A stretch of 55,583 bases of DNA from the NCBI RefSeq assembly GCF_001949145.1, contig NW_019091382.1, positions 1,586,337-1,641,919 of the forward strand, given 5' to 3'. The notes under the pieces are model-generated. The model did not search any database, was not told the DNA's origin, and saw only the letters and a program-made list of their open reading frames with translations. How positions within the stretch are numbered: position 1 is the first letter of the stretch; every line of letters begins with the position of its first letter. This DNA is from Acanthaster planci. Taxonomy: Eukaryota; Echinodermata; Asteroidea; Valvatida; Acanthasteridae. The translations under genes and the position numbers were made by a program. Positions 37,146 through 48,758 of this stretch are shown piece after piece.

Positions 37146-40081
37146 TAAAAGGTCAAATACATGTATAACCTGTTCTCGCGTATTTTCACCCCTTCCACTT
37201 AGTTTGTGCGCATGCGCTATTCAGCAAAGTCGAGGTCACTTTCTGTTGCTTGTTATAATGGCCACGCTAGCCAGCAAACGACTATACCAAAATCCATCCG
37301 CGGAAATATTCCGCATTGTGGAAACGTTTGCTGAGAGAAATATGCACGTAATCAGGCTTCAGATTTCATTTTGTGATGCGTTTCTTGTATGACATTTGGG
37401 AGAAACCGGGGGAAAGATGCTTGTGTACGTCATATTTCCGAACGTAAAGAGAGCATTTTAAAATGGAAATTTGGAATTGTTCTCCGGGTTTTTCCACACA
37501 TGCTGCATATCTTAATAAATCGAAAAAAGGATACTATGGTATGTTGAAGCTATTGCAAATTGTCCTTCGTAAGTTTTATCAATTTCATTTTCGGCTCTCT
37601 GTCGATTGACGGTAGGCCATGATTTATGTGTGCACACGGGCACGTACATGCAGGGCCTATGTGTACATGTACATGTAATTCATCAACGCACGCATACATG
37701 CACTGCCATGGACAAACGATTCCCGTTCAAAATATTCAATTCGCAGTAACTTGAAAATACTACCGACGTTTTTATCGGGTCTTTATTTCGTTTGTTTGGA
37801 TAAACTGGAGAACGGGTTTTAAAACGAGGAGGACCGTTGATGTATTTTCTTTCAAATCTGATCGTGTTCATTTTTTTCAAAGATCACTTTTTCAGAATTT
37901 GTTTCAAATTTTGTGCAACTGGGTTCATAATACGGTGACATAATGTTGTCTAATCAATCTTTAGTTATTGGGTTATCTCCGTGAATTTTATTTGTTTGTA
38001 GTTTGTTTGAATAAATTATGGTCTCCATCCGTGGAAAGACGTGTCGGAACGGTGTCCCACGTCGCCTGTCTCGAAATCCACAGTAAAGTGATCGAGTGGG
38101 CATGCAAATAAACTCTCAGCTAAGTGGTGCACAAAGTCACGGGAGTGAACTTAGGGGTTCTGGTGTAAGATTCTGCAGGAATGTCACATATTACAAGCGT
38201 ACATCTTGTATCATGAACATTGCTCTCTATATAGTGTCTCACGGTGTCAGCCCCCGCCCCACGCTTTTCAAATTTCCATGGTCGGGCGAGTCATCCCACC
38301 CCATCTCCGATTTCCAGCACATGAACGCCACTGCGACCTTGATACAAAGCTGGATGCATTCCTGCCTCTGGCTCCAAATACTGAGGGGTATTTCGACAGA
38401 AATGAAGTAAAAAGCTGGTATAGTTAACCTATACGTCACACCATAATTACTGAATGTTAACATCACTTATTAGTCAATATGCAGCTATACGTTTCTACTG
38501 AAGACCGACTATTTTGTGCACATTCCAAGCAATAAATATTTTATTTCTTTGTCATTGGTCCACAGTAGAAAAATACCGAAAAATGAAAGTTATGTCCAGC
38601 TCCATTATAAACTGAAATGCAAAACTAAGGGGTTGGTTTTGGCTACCGAACCCCAAATAAATATTCACGTACCGCCATGATGTGAAGCTACACGATCGAC
38701 AAGCCCTTGTTTATATACCACGCTTCGGTTAAATGCTGTGAGAAATACATATACCTGGAATTTTGTGTTTATTAAGGGGGCACTGCAAGCTTTGGGCCCC
38801 ATCCATTATTTCCAAGTTAATGTTTCTCAGCTTGGATAAAAGATTGATTATGAATGCAGTGTCAAACAAACTTGAACCCTGATTTTACTATTTGTATTCC
38901 ACGTAAAAAAGACGATTTCAAAGGCTAGGTTGACGGGACTCCAAAAGAAGGGTAATTTCAACCTCAGAGCAAACTTCAAACAAATATTTATCAACCATGC
39001 TTCAGGCCGCATCCGAATATGTTGCCTGGAGCTAGGTCTGTGTCTTCGCACACGCTGAGCAAATCCGCTGGACATCTAGCAGTGGCTCTTGCAGCCCGGT
39101 TCGTAAACGGCCTTCACTTCTCACTTGGCAAAGCTGGTTACACTGAACGAGACTATGAAATACACGGTTGACGGCTTCCATAGAAGATGCGTGTTATTGT
39201 CAGCCTGCTGCGGCCCATTGATTCGGACACGGTCTCTGAGATAAAGTTGGTGAACGTTTGCATGCGATCATCGCTTACATCTTCGATAGAAAAACTGTCT
39301 CATGAGTCTTGCTGCAAAGAACTTTAAAAATCATAAGTTAAAAACAAGAGTTCTGACATTATATATGCAGGAGCCTTAGACTCAAAGAGTACAGAAAATG
39401 GTAACCACAATTTAACAGTTGAAAGGTAAGGAAGGAAATTTCTATCTGATTGTCAAGACTGTCAAGTGGCGGATGCTCTGTCGTTAGATGGTAACAGCTA
39501 CCTTCTTTCAGTTCTTGAAAAAGCTTTCTTTGCACGCATGACTGGTGCGCCTTAATGGACTAGCATTGACGACGACGCGCGTTCAGCCTTCAGTTTCCTA
39601 TTTACTAGATAGGCTGTGTCCGATTAACCTGATAACGGCTGGCAATGGGCCTTGAACTGGATTAAGAGATGGCGGTATTTGCTTAGCAATGGCGGCTCCC
39701 TTGGTCGGAAGTCCAAGCGTCCCTTGCACGTGTCAACGTCTCATCGCTGCAACCAAACTGAACACTCTCGGCCAGATGAGGGGGCGCTTCTGCTTGAGGT
39801 GGATAAACACAATCAAGTGATATTTCACCAGCCATTCCCTATGGCCCTCTTTAAGGGTGGTAGACATTGGTCAATGCTTTGTGGGGAGCGCCTGTCACAG
39901 AACTGGCTCTGTACAATGGGTATCATATTACAATGCAAACCATTATTTGTAGGGGCCACCGCACAGGACCAGTGATGGTGTTAGCATTGTCGCCCGATTC
40001 TTCTACGACACAGAAACCTCCCCGAGACGCTCTCTAATGAACAAATACGATTATCAATCTGTTTCAAGATGTACTTTGCGT

Positions 40082-40268
40082 TGGGGATGTTAATTTTAAG
40101 TAACGTGTTTTGCCCTTACACCGACGTCTATTCATAACACTGTATGCTCAGTGTTTGTCCCAGAGCTTGTGAAAAAGTTCACTAACTTACTTGGGTGGGA
40201 CTCGAACCCATAACATCCTACTCAGTAGTAGAGTCACTTAACCACTTGACCACCGAGACTGCCAGGGT
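40082..40268 (-). repeat. tRNA-derived SINE, family 2
   Basis: On the minus strand the head reads GTGGTCAAGTGGTTAAG (A box) and later GGGTTCGAGTCCCACCC (B box), a tRNA-like promoter. The body (ACTGAGCATACAGTG, GTAAGGGCAAAACACGTTA) is shared with the copy at 51806-51960. It is too diverged and unfolded to be a true tRNA gene. Confidence 0.75.
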
Positions 40269-40560
40269 CGGCTTGCTGGCCTACCCTGGCAACCTCAAAC
40301 TAAAACATATAAATCTGCTTATTTGAAACAAAAATGTGACAGGATTTCGAAAATGTCATGAAGTGTACATCTCTAAGCCTGGTCCTCGTAGGTGTTATTT
40401 ACTTTGCTCGCGAATGTTCTATGCTTTATAATGCTGAGCAGCTCTGAGGCAAACTCATTTCGAATCTATAGTCTGGATCTGTGACGTAGTGTCCCAAAGT
40501 GTGCATTAACCGTATAATGCCAAACAGGCAGCCAGACAAGCGAATGCTGACGGCGCCCAT

Positions 40561-40827
40561 GGACTTTATATAGAAAGTCCACTCTCGCAATACTTCTGTA
40601 TGGATTGAAGCCACCGGTGGCCATTTTACCGTGCCGAATACAAAGTGGTCGTTGGTTTGCGAGCTATTGTTACCATTGCTGGCACAGACGATTTAATTAG
40701 CAGTGGCAAGAAAGCCTTTGTAATTACCGTTGTATTCGCCATGGTAAGATGGCTGTCAATGGCCTCAATGACCTATTTTGTGGGCTGAACAAGGGCATTG
40801 TGAGTCCAGACTTTTTATATGAAGTCC
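40561..40827. mobile_element. Foldback element, imperfect
   Basis: The outer arms GGACTTTATATAGAAAGTCC and GACTTTTTATATGAAGTCC are inverted copies. The inner arms (GGCCATTTTACCGTGCCGAATACAA and its counterpart ending at about 40757) pair in the same register. Together they indicate a decayed foldback or MITE. There is no coding content. Confidence 0.5.
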
Positions 40828-43800
40828 GTGATGTTACCGAGAGAAATCAATTCTCGCCGACGCAGTTTTCTAAGGTTTCATGAAGTTTTGATTTTCCCCT
40901 CCAGAAAAAAGAAAACAATTTCCCCGTCTCCCTTCCGCAAACGGGTAAACTGAAAACTGTTTACCTTTTCCGCCCGTATTACGGGGATCTTTGAGTCTTT
41001 AATTCCACGGGTTGTTTATAAGTATCCCGTCAACCGAGCTTATCTAATTGATTGGACGTGAGGCAAGGGCGGGCCAGCTCGTAGACGGCCCAAATGAAGC
41101 GAGATGGCGGTAAGAACTATACCTTTTGTTTTGACAGCAGACCATATGTAGGATCACTCTGTTGCGGTGGTTTTCCCGAGCTGCACGTAATAGCTTTCCA
41201 CATCGCAACGTGACCTTTGGACAATGTTTTCTTGAATCAAATACCGCGACGATGAGACGGAAAACTACCACCTCAAATTAATGAAAGATATCTTGTTATG
41301 CTTCCAAAGTTTGTAGTTCCAGTTCAATATCATAGATTTTTTTCCTCATGTGTGCTGTTTTCTTTAGAGAAATAAAAATGGACTCAGCTTACCCATTGGT
41401 AAAAACATATCGCATTAACACAACTGTAATTGGAAAGAACTAGACTACATTGAAGATCAATTTTAAGTAAACCCAGGACCAACTAAATCATCGTATCGGT
41501 GATGATCGACTCACAACATAGTTTCGTTATGAGTCGGTTATGCCTGAATGAAACATATGGCGTCTGTTTTATTTAAAATGCAGGCACGCCGCCCAACTGT
41601 TGTATATTTGCCTGTTATGTGCTCCTATATACATGTACATGTATATTTTATATTAAAAAATTGATGACTTCTCACCCTCCACGGCATCAAGCACGGTACA
41701 TTACTCAGTTGCTAGATTAAACTCCCTACGCTATGACAGCTCACGTAGAAGTTACCTGCATTTTGACACGCATGGAAAGAATATGAAGACCGATGGATGC
41801 TGCGACAATAACACAATCCATCAAGTGACCTGTGACGTCGAATGCCCATGCCACCAACCAACCCTGCTTTTCATTTGGCCCAGCGGCGACTTGATTTGCC
41901 TCAACCACTCGCGTTGGGTCAATTAATTGCTTCGATGAACATCGCGCTAATTGGTCGCTATACGGTCACGGAAAGCCAGCATACACTTGCTTTATAGGTT
42001 TATTGTAGGAATGAGGATTTGATATTGTTTATGTAAACATAGCCAGATAAAAATCCCTGTCACCTGATTGGTGCATTTCAATCACGTGTTATTCAACGTT
42101 TCGTCCCAACGCCACTACGCTGCCGCACCACAAAAAACAGAGGTTCTATTCAACGGTATATAGAACTTTCTATTCCATGATAATAAGATATTTCTCAACT
42201 TGCAGGTGATGTAAGGTTTATTAGACAGAAATTTATCGAGGGGATGCGAGGAGATTCAAACGATTTATTTAGGCGTTGTAAAAATCACAGAATGTCTCAT
42301 ATTCGGGCAATGGAGAGACCAATTAATCGATGACAGATAAAATGCCCTTTTCCCGCCGCGTGGGACGATGGAACATTCCATTTGTCATATCATATAATTA
42401 TTCTTACTCCACTGCACTCTTGAACATTCATTGGTTGTATCCACACAGGGCTGCGAGATCAGAAAGACAGAAAAACTCGGTGAATTCGATTTATTATTTG
42501 ATTCAGGACTAACACGAATTTCTAATTATTTGAGAAAATAATTATTCTGAAACCCTTTCTGCATTTTTGAATTGAAATATAGCTGACAGCGTTTAATGTT
42601 ACAATTATTTTGTTATAGGAGTATCAAAATAGGCCATGTTGAAATGGTGCTTTAGTAACCTGAAATATTTATTTCACGTAAGTTCAGTCATGTTTTATGA
42701 TGGTGATGTTTCTTCACATGGGATTTTTGCTGTTTGACATCGTTGAAAATTCGTCCAGCGAAAACCGCCCTTCGTTGAGGTAAAATCTAGCGCCCACTGT
42801 CTGATATATTCTTAACAGTTTGTCAAGACTGAAATGGGGTGTCGTGCGAAAATTGAGATTTTTCATTCCGATATTTTGCCCGAAATGAAACATGGAAAGG
42901 CTCTACAGAATTGCAAAAAGCCAACAGGTAGATTATAACCCATGTCTTGCCCCTCCTTCTTTACATTGGAAGAACTAAATGGTATCAAAATAAAGCCGCA
43001 AAGTTTAACTAGATCGAAGGACTTATTCTGAGCATTATTTTGTCCACATTCACAAAGGAAATTATAATTTATAAAGAGAGAAAAAACAACACAAAACAAA
43101 AACACGAAAACAAACCTGCGCAAGCAATGAACAAAAACAGATTCTGTGTTTTGCTGGGCAATTTGTAACTACTGTGGACAAACAACCCCTTCTATTTGAC
43201 AGGCCATCGTCGCTATAAAATCAGCGCGGAGTGGAACTGCGCATTCCATTTGCGCATAACAAGTTCACGGAAAGCTCATCTTCATGTTAGCATAGCAACC
43301 GCAGAGGAAAGATCCACGGTTGAGTCAGTGAAGAGAGTGCATTGCTACCGTATGCACGTGTCTGTCTCCCGTGCAGCAGATGGAACAATCCTAGTACATG
43401 TAAAAAAGGCGCGAATGCTACATTGTTTTTGTTTATCGGAGATGATGTGTTGTCAGGGACTCCGTGCCTTCAAGACATCAGTGTTAAACGTATGGATGGC
43501 GGCCCTATTTGAGTGAAGCCACTGATTAGCCAGTTTGTACTGCCAAGCATATTGGACTGGACACAAGCTTGACGCTGTCGTGTTTCAATGATGTGAAGAG
43601 GAAATGAAATACGCCTATATGTCCACTCGTGCTGTCACAGGAGTCGATAATGAGATGAAGTTATTAGGTGCTCAAACCCGAATCGACCTTTCATCCTTTC
43701 ATTCGAGTTTTGCACCAGTATTCGTCTATATTACGCGGCTGTGATATCCCCACTGCAGTCGTTTTGATGAACAAGATAAGCAGTTCGCGGTCTCCTGATG

Positions 43801-45038
43801 TACCCGTGATTAACAACCGTCACCGCTGGCCGCGTTCCGGTGGAGAGATACACCAACCTTCTCTCGCGGGGCACGTAGCAGTCACGTGCGGGGATCGAAA
43901 AGTCAACACGATACGGTCTTCGTGACTCCGGGATGAAGACGCCTTGAGTGGTCGCGTCGAGTCTGTAACAGAGAGCAAATCCCCCGCCCGCCCCGTCCAG
44001 CGACCCAGTTACAGCCGGCAACGAGTCGTGTCCGCAGAGCGAACAAATTCAACCAAACGAACGTGGCCGATTTTTGTTGATGTAACTTCTAGCTTCAATC
44101 AGCGCCCCAGAGCTGATGGGAACCATTCATTCTTCACAGGTTGTAATTTTAGTCTGAGAACACTGCCTACGTGTCCCTCAGTCTTAACAGGTACTGTGCT
44201 TCTAGGAATTCGGGATATCTCATCGAAGAAAAAAAATGCCTGTCAGTCTGAATCCGTCAGGGAAAATTATACGTGCACGTCTGTTGTCTGTTATCTCCTC
44301 AAACTGAAAACAACTGAGATTTAACGGGCTTCTGACAGTGGAATTTGCCATGACTGAGAAATCAGGTATTACTAGAAGCGACTGGAATTAATTGAGGAAC
44401 CTTCGTGCCTGTCCAGCTTACCTTGACACGGTTAACCTGATGCCATCATGCAGTGACATCATCATAATTTCATGCCAAGAATCGTTCAGAGCGATACACC
44501 GCACGTCATTCATCAAGGGAAGTCGGTGCATGCATAAAATTGACGCAGCGCAACCCGCAACAGGTACTGTACATGTAGGCCTACATTATACCTTTTTGTA
44601 CACACGGACACGTCCGTATGTCCACATCGATGTAGATGCAATCAACTGCCTGGGTATGGCTTCACATGCGATATTCTCAGCGACTTGTAAGGATACGTTC
44701 GCTTGTCACATCTTCCCTGTTATTTGTCTCAGGCATACGACGAGTGACGGAGTACCAGCGAAACTTCCGATTCATACAGATTTTAGTGTGGCAGTTACCT
44801 TTTCTGATGACGATACGGCGTGTGAAGGATACCATGATGTGGGCGAAAGCTGGTGTGAGATCATCTTTAGAGAAACTCTCTTTTTGATGTAAATTCGTAG
44901 TAGCCAACTCAAGTATGGATGTGTACAAAGTTAGTCGTACGGATAACACTTTTTCTTTCAAATGAAGCCTGCGGAATAGGAAGCTGATAGTACGCCAACG
45001 CTGCATGGAGACGAGGGTCTCAGAGTTAGAGCACTACC

Positions 45039-45995
45039 ATGGATGTTGGGGCATCTTACAACTCGACAGGTGACCCCTCGTCGGAGCATGTCGCCCAAGC
45101 AGCGGTCGTCATTGTAATTGCAATCCTGGTGTGCTTCTGCAGTTTCCTAACCATCTTGGTCGTGCACAAGTTCAGGTCGGTTAGCAACCCGGATATCCTC
45201 ATCTTAGCCTTGGCCATCATCGACTTCATCTCGTCGTTCACCGTGTTCCCGTTGACGGCGTTCTGGTATCTCCGGACCGTTCCCTACCCTGTGGAGCTCT
45301 GTCTGGTCCAAGGAGCATTGACCACGACCATCCAGGTCGCCTCCACCTTGGTGGTGTCCCTAATGACGGTCGACCGTTTCCTCGCGATCAGGCGACCGAT
45401 CTTATACCGGACCCGTTTAGGGAGTCCCCAACTGAAAAGGTTAGTCGCAATTTTGGTCATCGTCTCAGCCGTGATAGGATGCCTTCCTGCGGCATTAAGC
45501 TCCACAAATTGGACCACCATAACAAATCGACACGGCTACTGTACATTCCAGTACTCAAGCAACTTCACCTTCGTGATTTTAGCAGTAAGCCTGCCCCAGA
45601 TCCCCCTTCTCGTCTACTGCTACTACGGCTTCTTGGTGTCCATTCGGAAATTCATCCAGCGGCGACAGCCGCAGTCTGTGCCCGTGCCTAGCCCTGCCAG
45701 CAGCAGTGCGTCCTCCTCCGAGGTGGGACGGAGGAATAACGCCGCTCGTCCGACGGTATCGACGTCGACCACCACCGACCGCCTGGAGACCTGGACGGCC
45801 CGTTGCCGGATCTACTGCTGCTGTTGCTGCTGCAGCTCTTGCTGGGTCAAACAGACCAAGCCCGCCTCTAGAGAGGAGATGGTGGAGCGGACGCAGACAA
45901 TGATGAAAAACCTGAATCTGAAGAGATGTACCAGAATGTCCAAGACAGTGGCTCTCGTGGTTGTCATCTACTACACTCCTTGGCTCTTAACTCTG
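45039..45995 (+). CDS. Rhodopsin-class GPCR, first coding exon (TM1-TM6), prostanoid receptor-like
   Basis: Seen: the ATG in a good context (ACCATGG) opens 319 codons up to a GTGAG donor at 45996. Predicted helices are TM1 (about 20-43), TM2 (52-77, with LALAIID), TM3 (90-112) ending in VDRFLAIRRP in place of DRY, TM4 (133-152), TM5 (175-202) and TM6 (299-319, with YYTPWL). Cys88 and Cys168 could form the usual extracellular bridge. There are N-glycosylation sequons at Asn8, Asn157 and Asn175. The third intracellular loop is long, Ser/Pro-rich, and contains a run of six Cys within CRIYC...SSC. Known: several vertebrate prostanoid receptor genes have an intron at the end of TM6, matching this donor. 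Inference: an eicosanoid or other lipid-mediator receptor. The prostanoid second-loop motif is not evident, so an orphan amine- or peptide-type receptor is possible. The TM7 exon was not found in the window. Confidence 0.8.
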
Positions 45996-48498
45996 GTGAG
46001 TTGTAGACAGTATTAATAAAACACATTGACGTCACACTTTGTTTATGTTTGCGCTCTTCTATTGGGACTCAATGTTTCATGTCCCTTTCTTGCCATAGGA
46101 AAGCGCAGATGTACACAACGTGTGAAGTTATAACAATGTTAGGCCTACAGGTCTTTCCCTATGCACCCTTGGCATAGTTAGTGGCATTGGAAAGTTACAT
46201 CAAACATATATGACATCATCTGCCATGACGCACGGGTAATATTTCGTCTGACATGAAATCAGATTATAAAGTAAAAATCAGTTACTTTGCTTCAACGTTG
46301 GATGAAATTAATGTCGTTACACCGACCCCTTCGTCGCTCGACTGACACTGTCGACACACACTGTCAGAGATAGAGTTGATCGACTTCATAATGACGGTGA
46401 GTTCTACAGGCAGGATTTTCCAGAATCTCTGATAAGCGTGCCAGTTTACACCTGTCATTAGAGCATGCTTCTGCGTCAGTACATAGAGCGACTAAACACA
46501 GGAGTCACGATGCATATGGAGTGCAAGGCACGAGCTCACGAAAGTTTTTCAGACAGTTTTTCTATATTTGGTCAGAAATCGAAATCCCCAACTCCCCATA
46601 GCCACAACTGGTCCAAATGCCCCTTTAATATTTTAATTTTACATTTATCACAAATGGGGATTCGACAAATTAATTTGGGTCAACTTTCAAGAAAAACCAT
46701 TACAATTCCATTAAACAAAGGGGACCCCAAAGGCGCCATTGTTAGCGACGCTCATTGAAAATTCGATCCCAATGTTCATTCACCGCCTTACGACGAATAA
46801 CGTACCAACTCACGTTTCTGGCGATCTCGTGTCGGGAAACTCATTTTCGACTGACGCAGGACGTCCAGGAATACAGGAAATTGCTCTAGTTAAGCTTCAC
46901 TGAAGTTTAATAATCGGAGCAATTGCAAATGATCACTTGGGGAGCTAGCGGTAAAACATGATGACTATTAACGGTATCCAACTCAGGAACAACGGACAAA
47001 AATCGCGTTTCCCCTTAGCATTGGATTGCTTCCATTACTAGCCAGAAATAGTCAATTAGTGTCCACGATTGATGCAAATATAACCGTTACATATTCAGTA
47101 CACATGGTTAATTTGATTTAACCTTTACTGGCTGAGTACTTGTCGAAGCAGGATTGTCCATTTTCATTTTTACTCTTTAACAAAACTGTGATGGTCTGAA
47201 GTCCTACATGATCCAGGCGAGGATTTTTTCCCAAGTCGCACTGCTTTTGCAGCTTTCTACTTTTTTTCGAGTATATCAAGACTTGTTTGATGACTCCTCC
47301 AGGTCTAGTGCATTGAAAAGAACATTACCTTTGTTAAATATTAAAACTGTAATTGCTTTCCAGAAAGCAGAGTGAGCTGTTGCTGTGATGTCGTTCCAGG
47401 AAGACACGGTTCAATTCATCTGTTTTTCTGTTCAAGCGGTCAATCCAAAATTGCTCATTGAAAATGAAAAATGTCTGAGAAAGGGCTTTTCGTTGGCTTA
47501 TTGCCATGTATACAATACAATAACTCGATCACTGAGTTAAATTACCAAATTCTCGATTTGATAATTTATAATAGCAAAATATCAAAACTCCCTAAAGCTT
47601 TCATTGGCATAAATCAAGGAAACGTTGAGGTGTTTTTCCTCTGGAATGACCTCACAGTTTGTTTTCATGAATACTGAAATTGCTACATGTATTAGCATAC
47701 AAACCCAACAGTGCAACAAAATACCTTTTAAAACGGCCAAAAATTGAAGCAATTGAAGTTCATTTCAAGAGTTATCTGAAAAATTACTTTGCAACAATCG
47801 TAGTAAATTCATTTTGTAATCTAAAGCTAACCAGGTCAATATTTTGCAGTAAAGTTGGTAATCCAAAGTACTTGACCACAACACTGGCAAAATGAAGTCG
47901 CACACAGAAGGTTCTGGTTAATACCCACGTCTGAAGCGAAGAAATACCCACAGGCAAATTACGCAAACTCCTTTTCATCAGAGCTCTGCTTCTACACAAC
48001 ATCCAATCAAAAATGCGTTGTGGCTTCCTAAACCTCTGCTTTCGCCCACGTCTCTGGTTTGGCCTCAAGCCTGGCACCAGACTTCTTTGAAATAAATCAG
48101 CATAAAATGAGACGAAAGACAGGTTTCCCAACTAATTTCGAGACCGGAGAAGCCGGACAGGAAGCTTACATTAACGCCAACGTTTTAGCGGGTCCCACAA
48201 TTAGAAAAAGAGAAATGAACATTAAAGCAAACAAACGAAAAGAGACAACACAAAAAGGACAATAAGAAAGACCAGCAAATTTTACTGAGAAAAAAGCATA
48301 AACTGAACTGAGAAAAGTCATTTAAATGGACGGCGAAACAACACTCGAAAGGAGCCTAAAGCCAACACAAGTGCTTTTCTACCTTACATCCTTTACTTCA
48401 CGTTAAAAATGTTTACTCAATCCTTCTAAGCAGGCAGTGAAAAGTATGATCACTCCTCCACCCAGAAGGAGTGTGGACTACAGACGTCTCGACTAAAG

Positions 48499-48758
48499 CA
48501 GGTGCGGATCCAGATGAGGGGTTTACAGCTCAGCACTCCCCTTGCTCAACACCAATTTGGTCCGAAGGTTGAAAGATCCGTGAAAGCATAATGTAGGGGC
48601 CTTATTTTGCGTGTACGGTTAAGGACAAAACAATGGGATTAAATGGCTTCACCTAAGAAGAGAGCTACATATAGTAACCTCCGACTCCTTTATATGAAAA
48701 AAATTTCTTGAACCCCACCACACACAAAATAAATAAATAAATCATGGATCCGCCCCTG
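48499..48758. mobile_element. MITE with CAGG(T/G)GCGGATCC termini and 5-bp target duplication
   Basis: The left end CAGGTGCGGATCCAG and right end ATGGATCCGCCCCTG are inverted copies. TAAAG flanks both sides (48494-48498 and 48759-48763), consistent with a short target duplication. It has no open frame. Related termini appear near 21711 and 22076-22285. Confidence 0.75.

Larger units (their letters stand above)
28588..38678 (-). pseudogene. Phospholipid scramblase, copy B (disrupted)
   Basis: Eight exons match copy A exactly in order and phase: 38673-38678 (ATGGCG), 33560-33776, 32449-32525, 32177-32307, 31353-31473, 29658-29781, 29197-29255 and 28588-28626 (ends DYMYFEMDSNSS). Seven of the eight have the same length as in copy A or differ by one codon; exon 6 is 21 nt longer. 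Three lesions or oddities are visible. A TAA at 33606-33608 replaces the TAC for Tyr59. The acceptor AG before exon 5 is GG at 31474-31475. Exon 6 has an in-frame palindromic insertion. Many substitutions from copy A are conservative, so the copy was probably functional until fairly recently. Two AATAAA motifs (minus strand, 28466-28477) lie about 110 bases after the stop. Readthrough, an assembly error or a polymorphic null allele remain possible. Confidence 0.85.
26860..39605 (-). repeat. Segmental duplication unit B (contains scramblase copy B)
   Basis: This is the counterpart of unit A, enlarged from about 9.4 to 12.7 kb mainly by longer introns. The introns have gained repeats near 30.7 kb, 36.0-36.6 kb and 37.0 kb. 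Exon order, spacing logic and both flanks are conserved. Boundaries are approximate. Confidence 0.7.
39606..45038. other. Intergenic between scramblase copy B and the GPCR
   Basis: A SINE (40082-40268) and a foldback element (40561-40827) are annotated. The remainder includes AT-rich DNA (41.3-43.2 kb) and a GC-richer stretch (43.7-45.0 kb) just upstream of the GPCR start that probably includes its promoter or 5' UTR. Open frames at 39652-39975 (+), 43731-44021 (-) and 44392-44892 (+) show no recognisable domain. Confidence 0.5.

Noticed and set aside
40190-40265. tRNA-like sequence with A and B boxes
   Set aside because: It lacks a consistent cloverleaf and continues into a body shared with a second copy at 51.8 kb, so it is a SINE head, not a tRNA gene.
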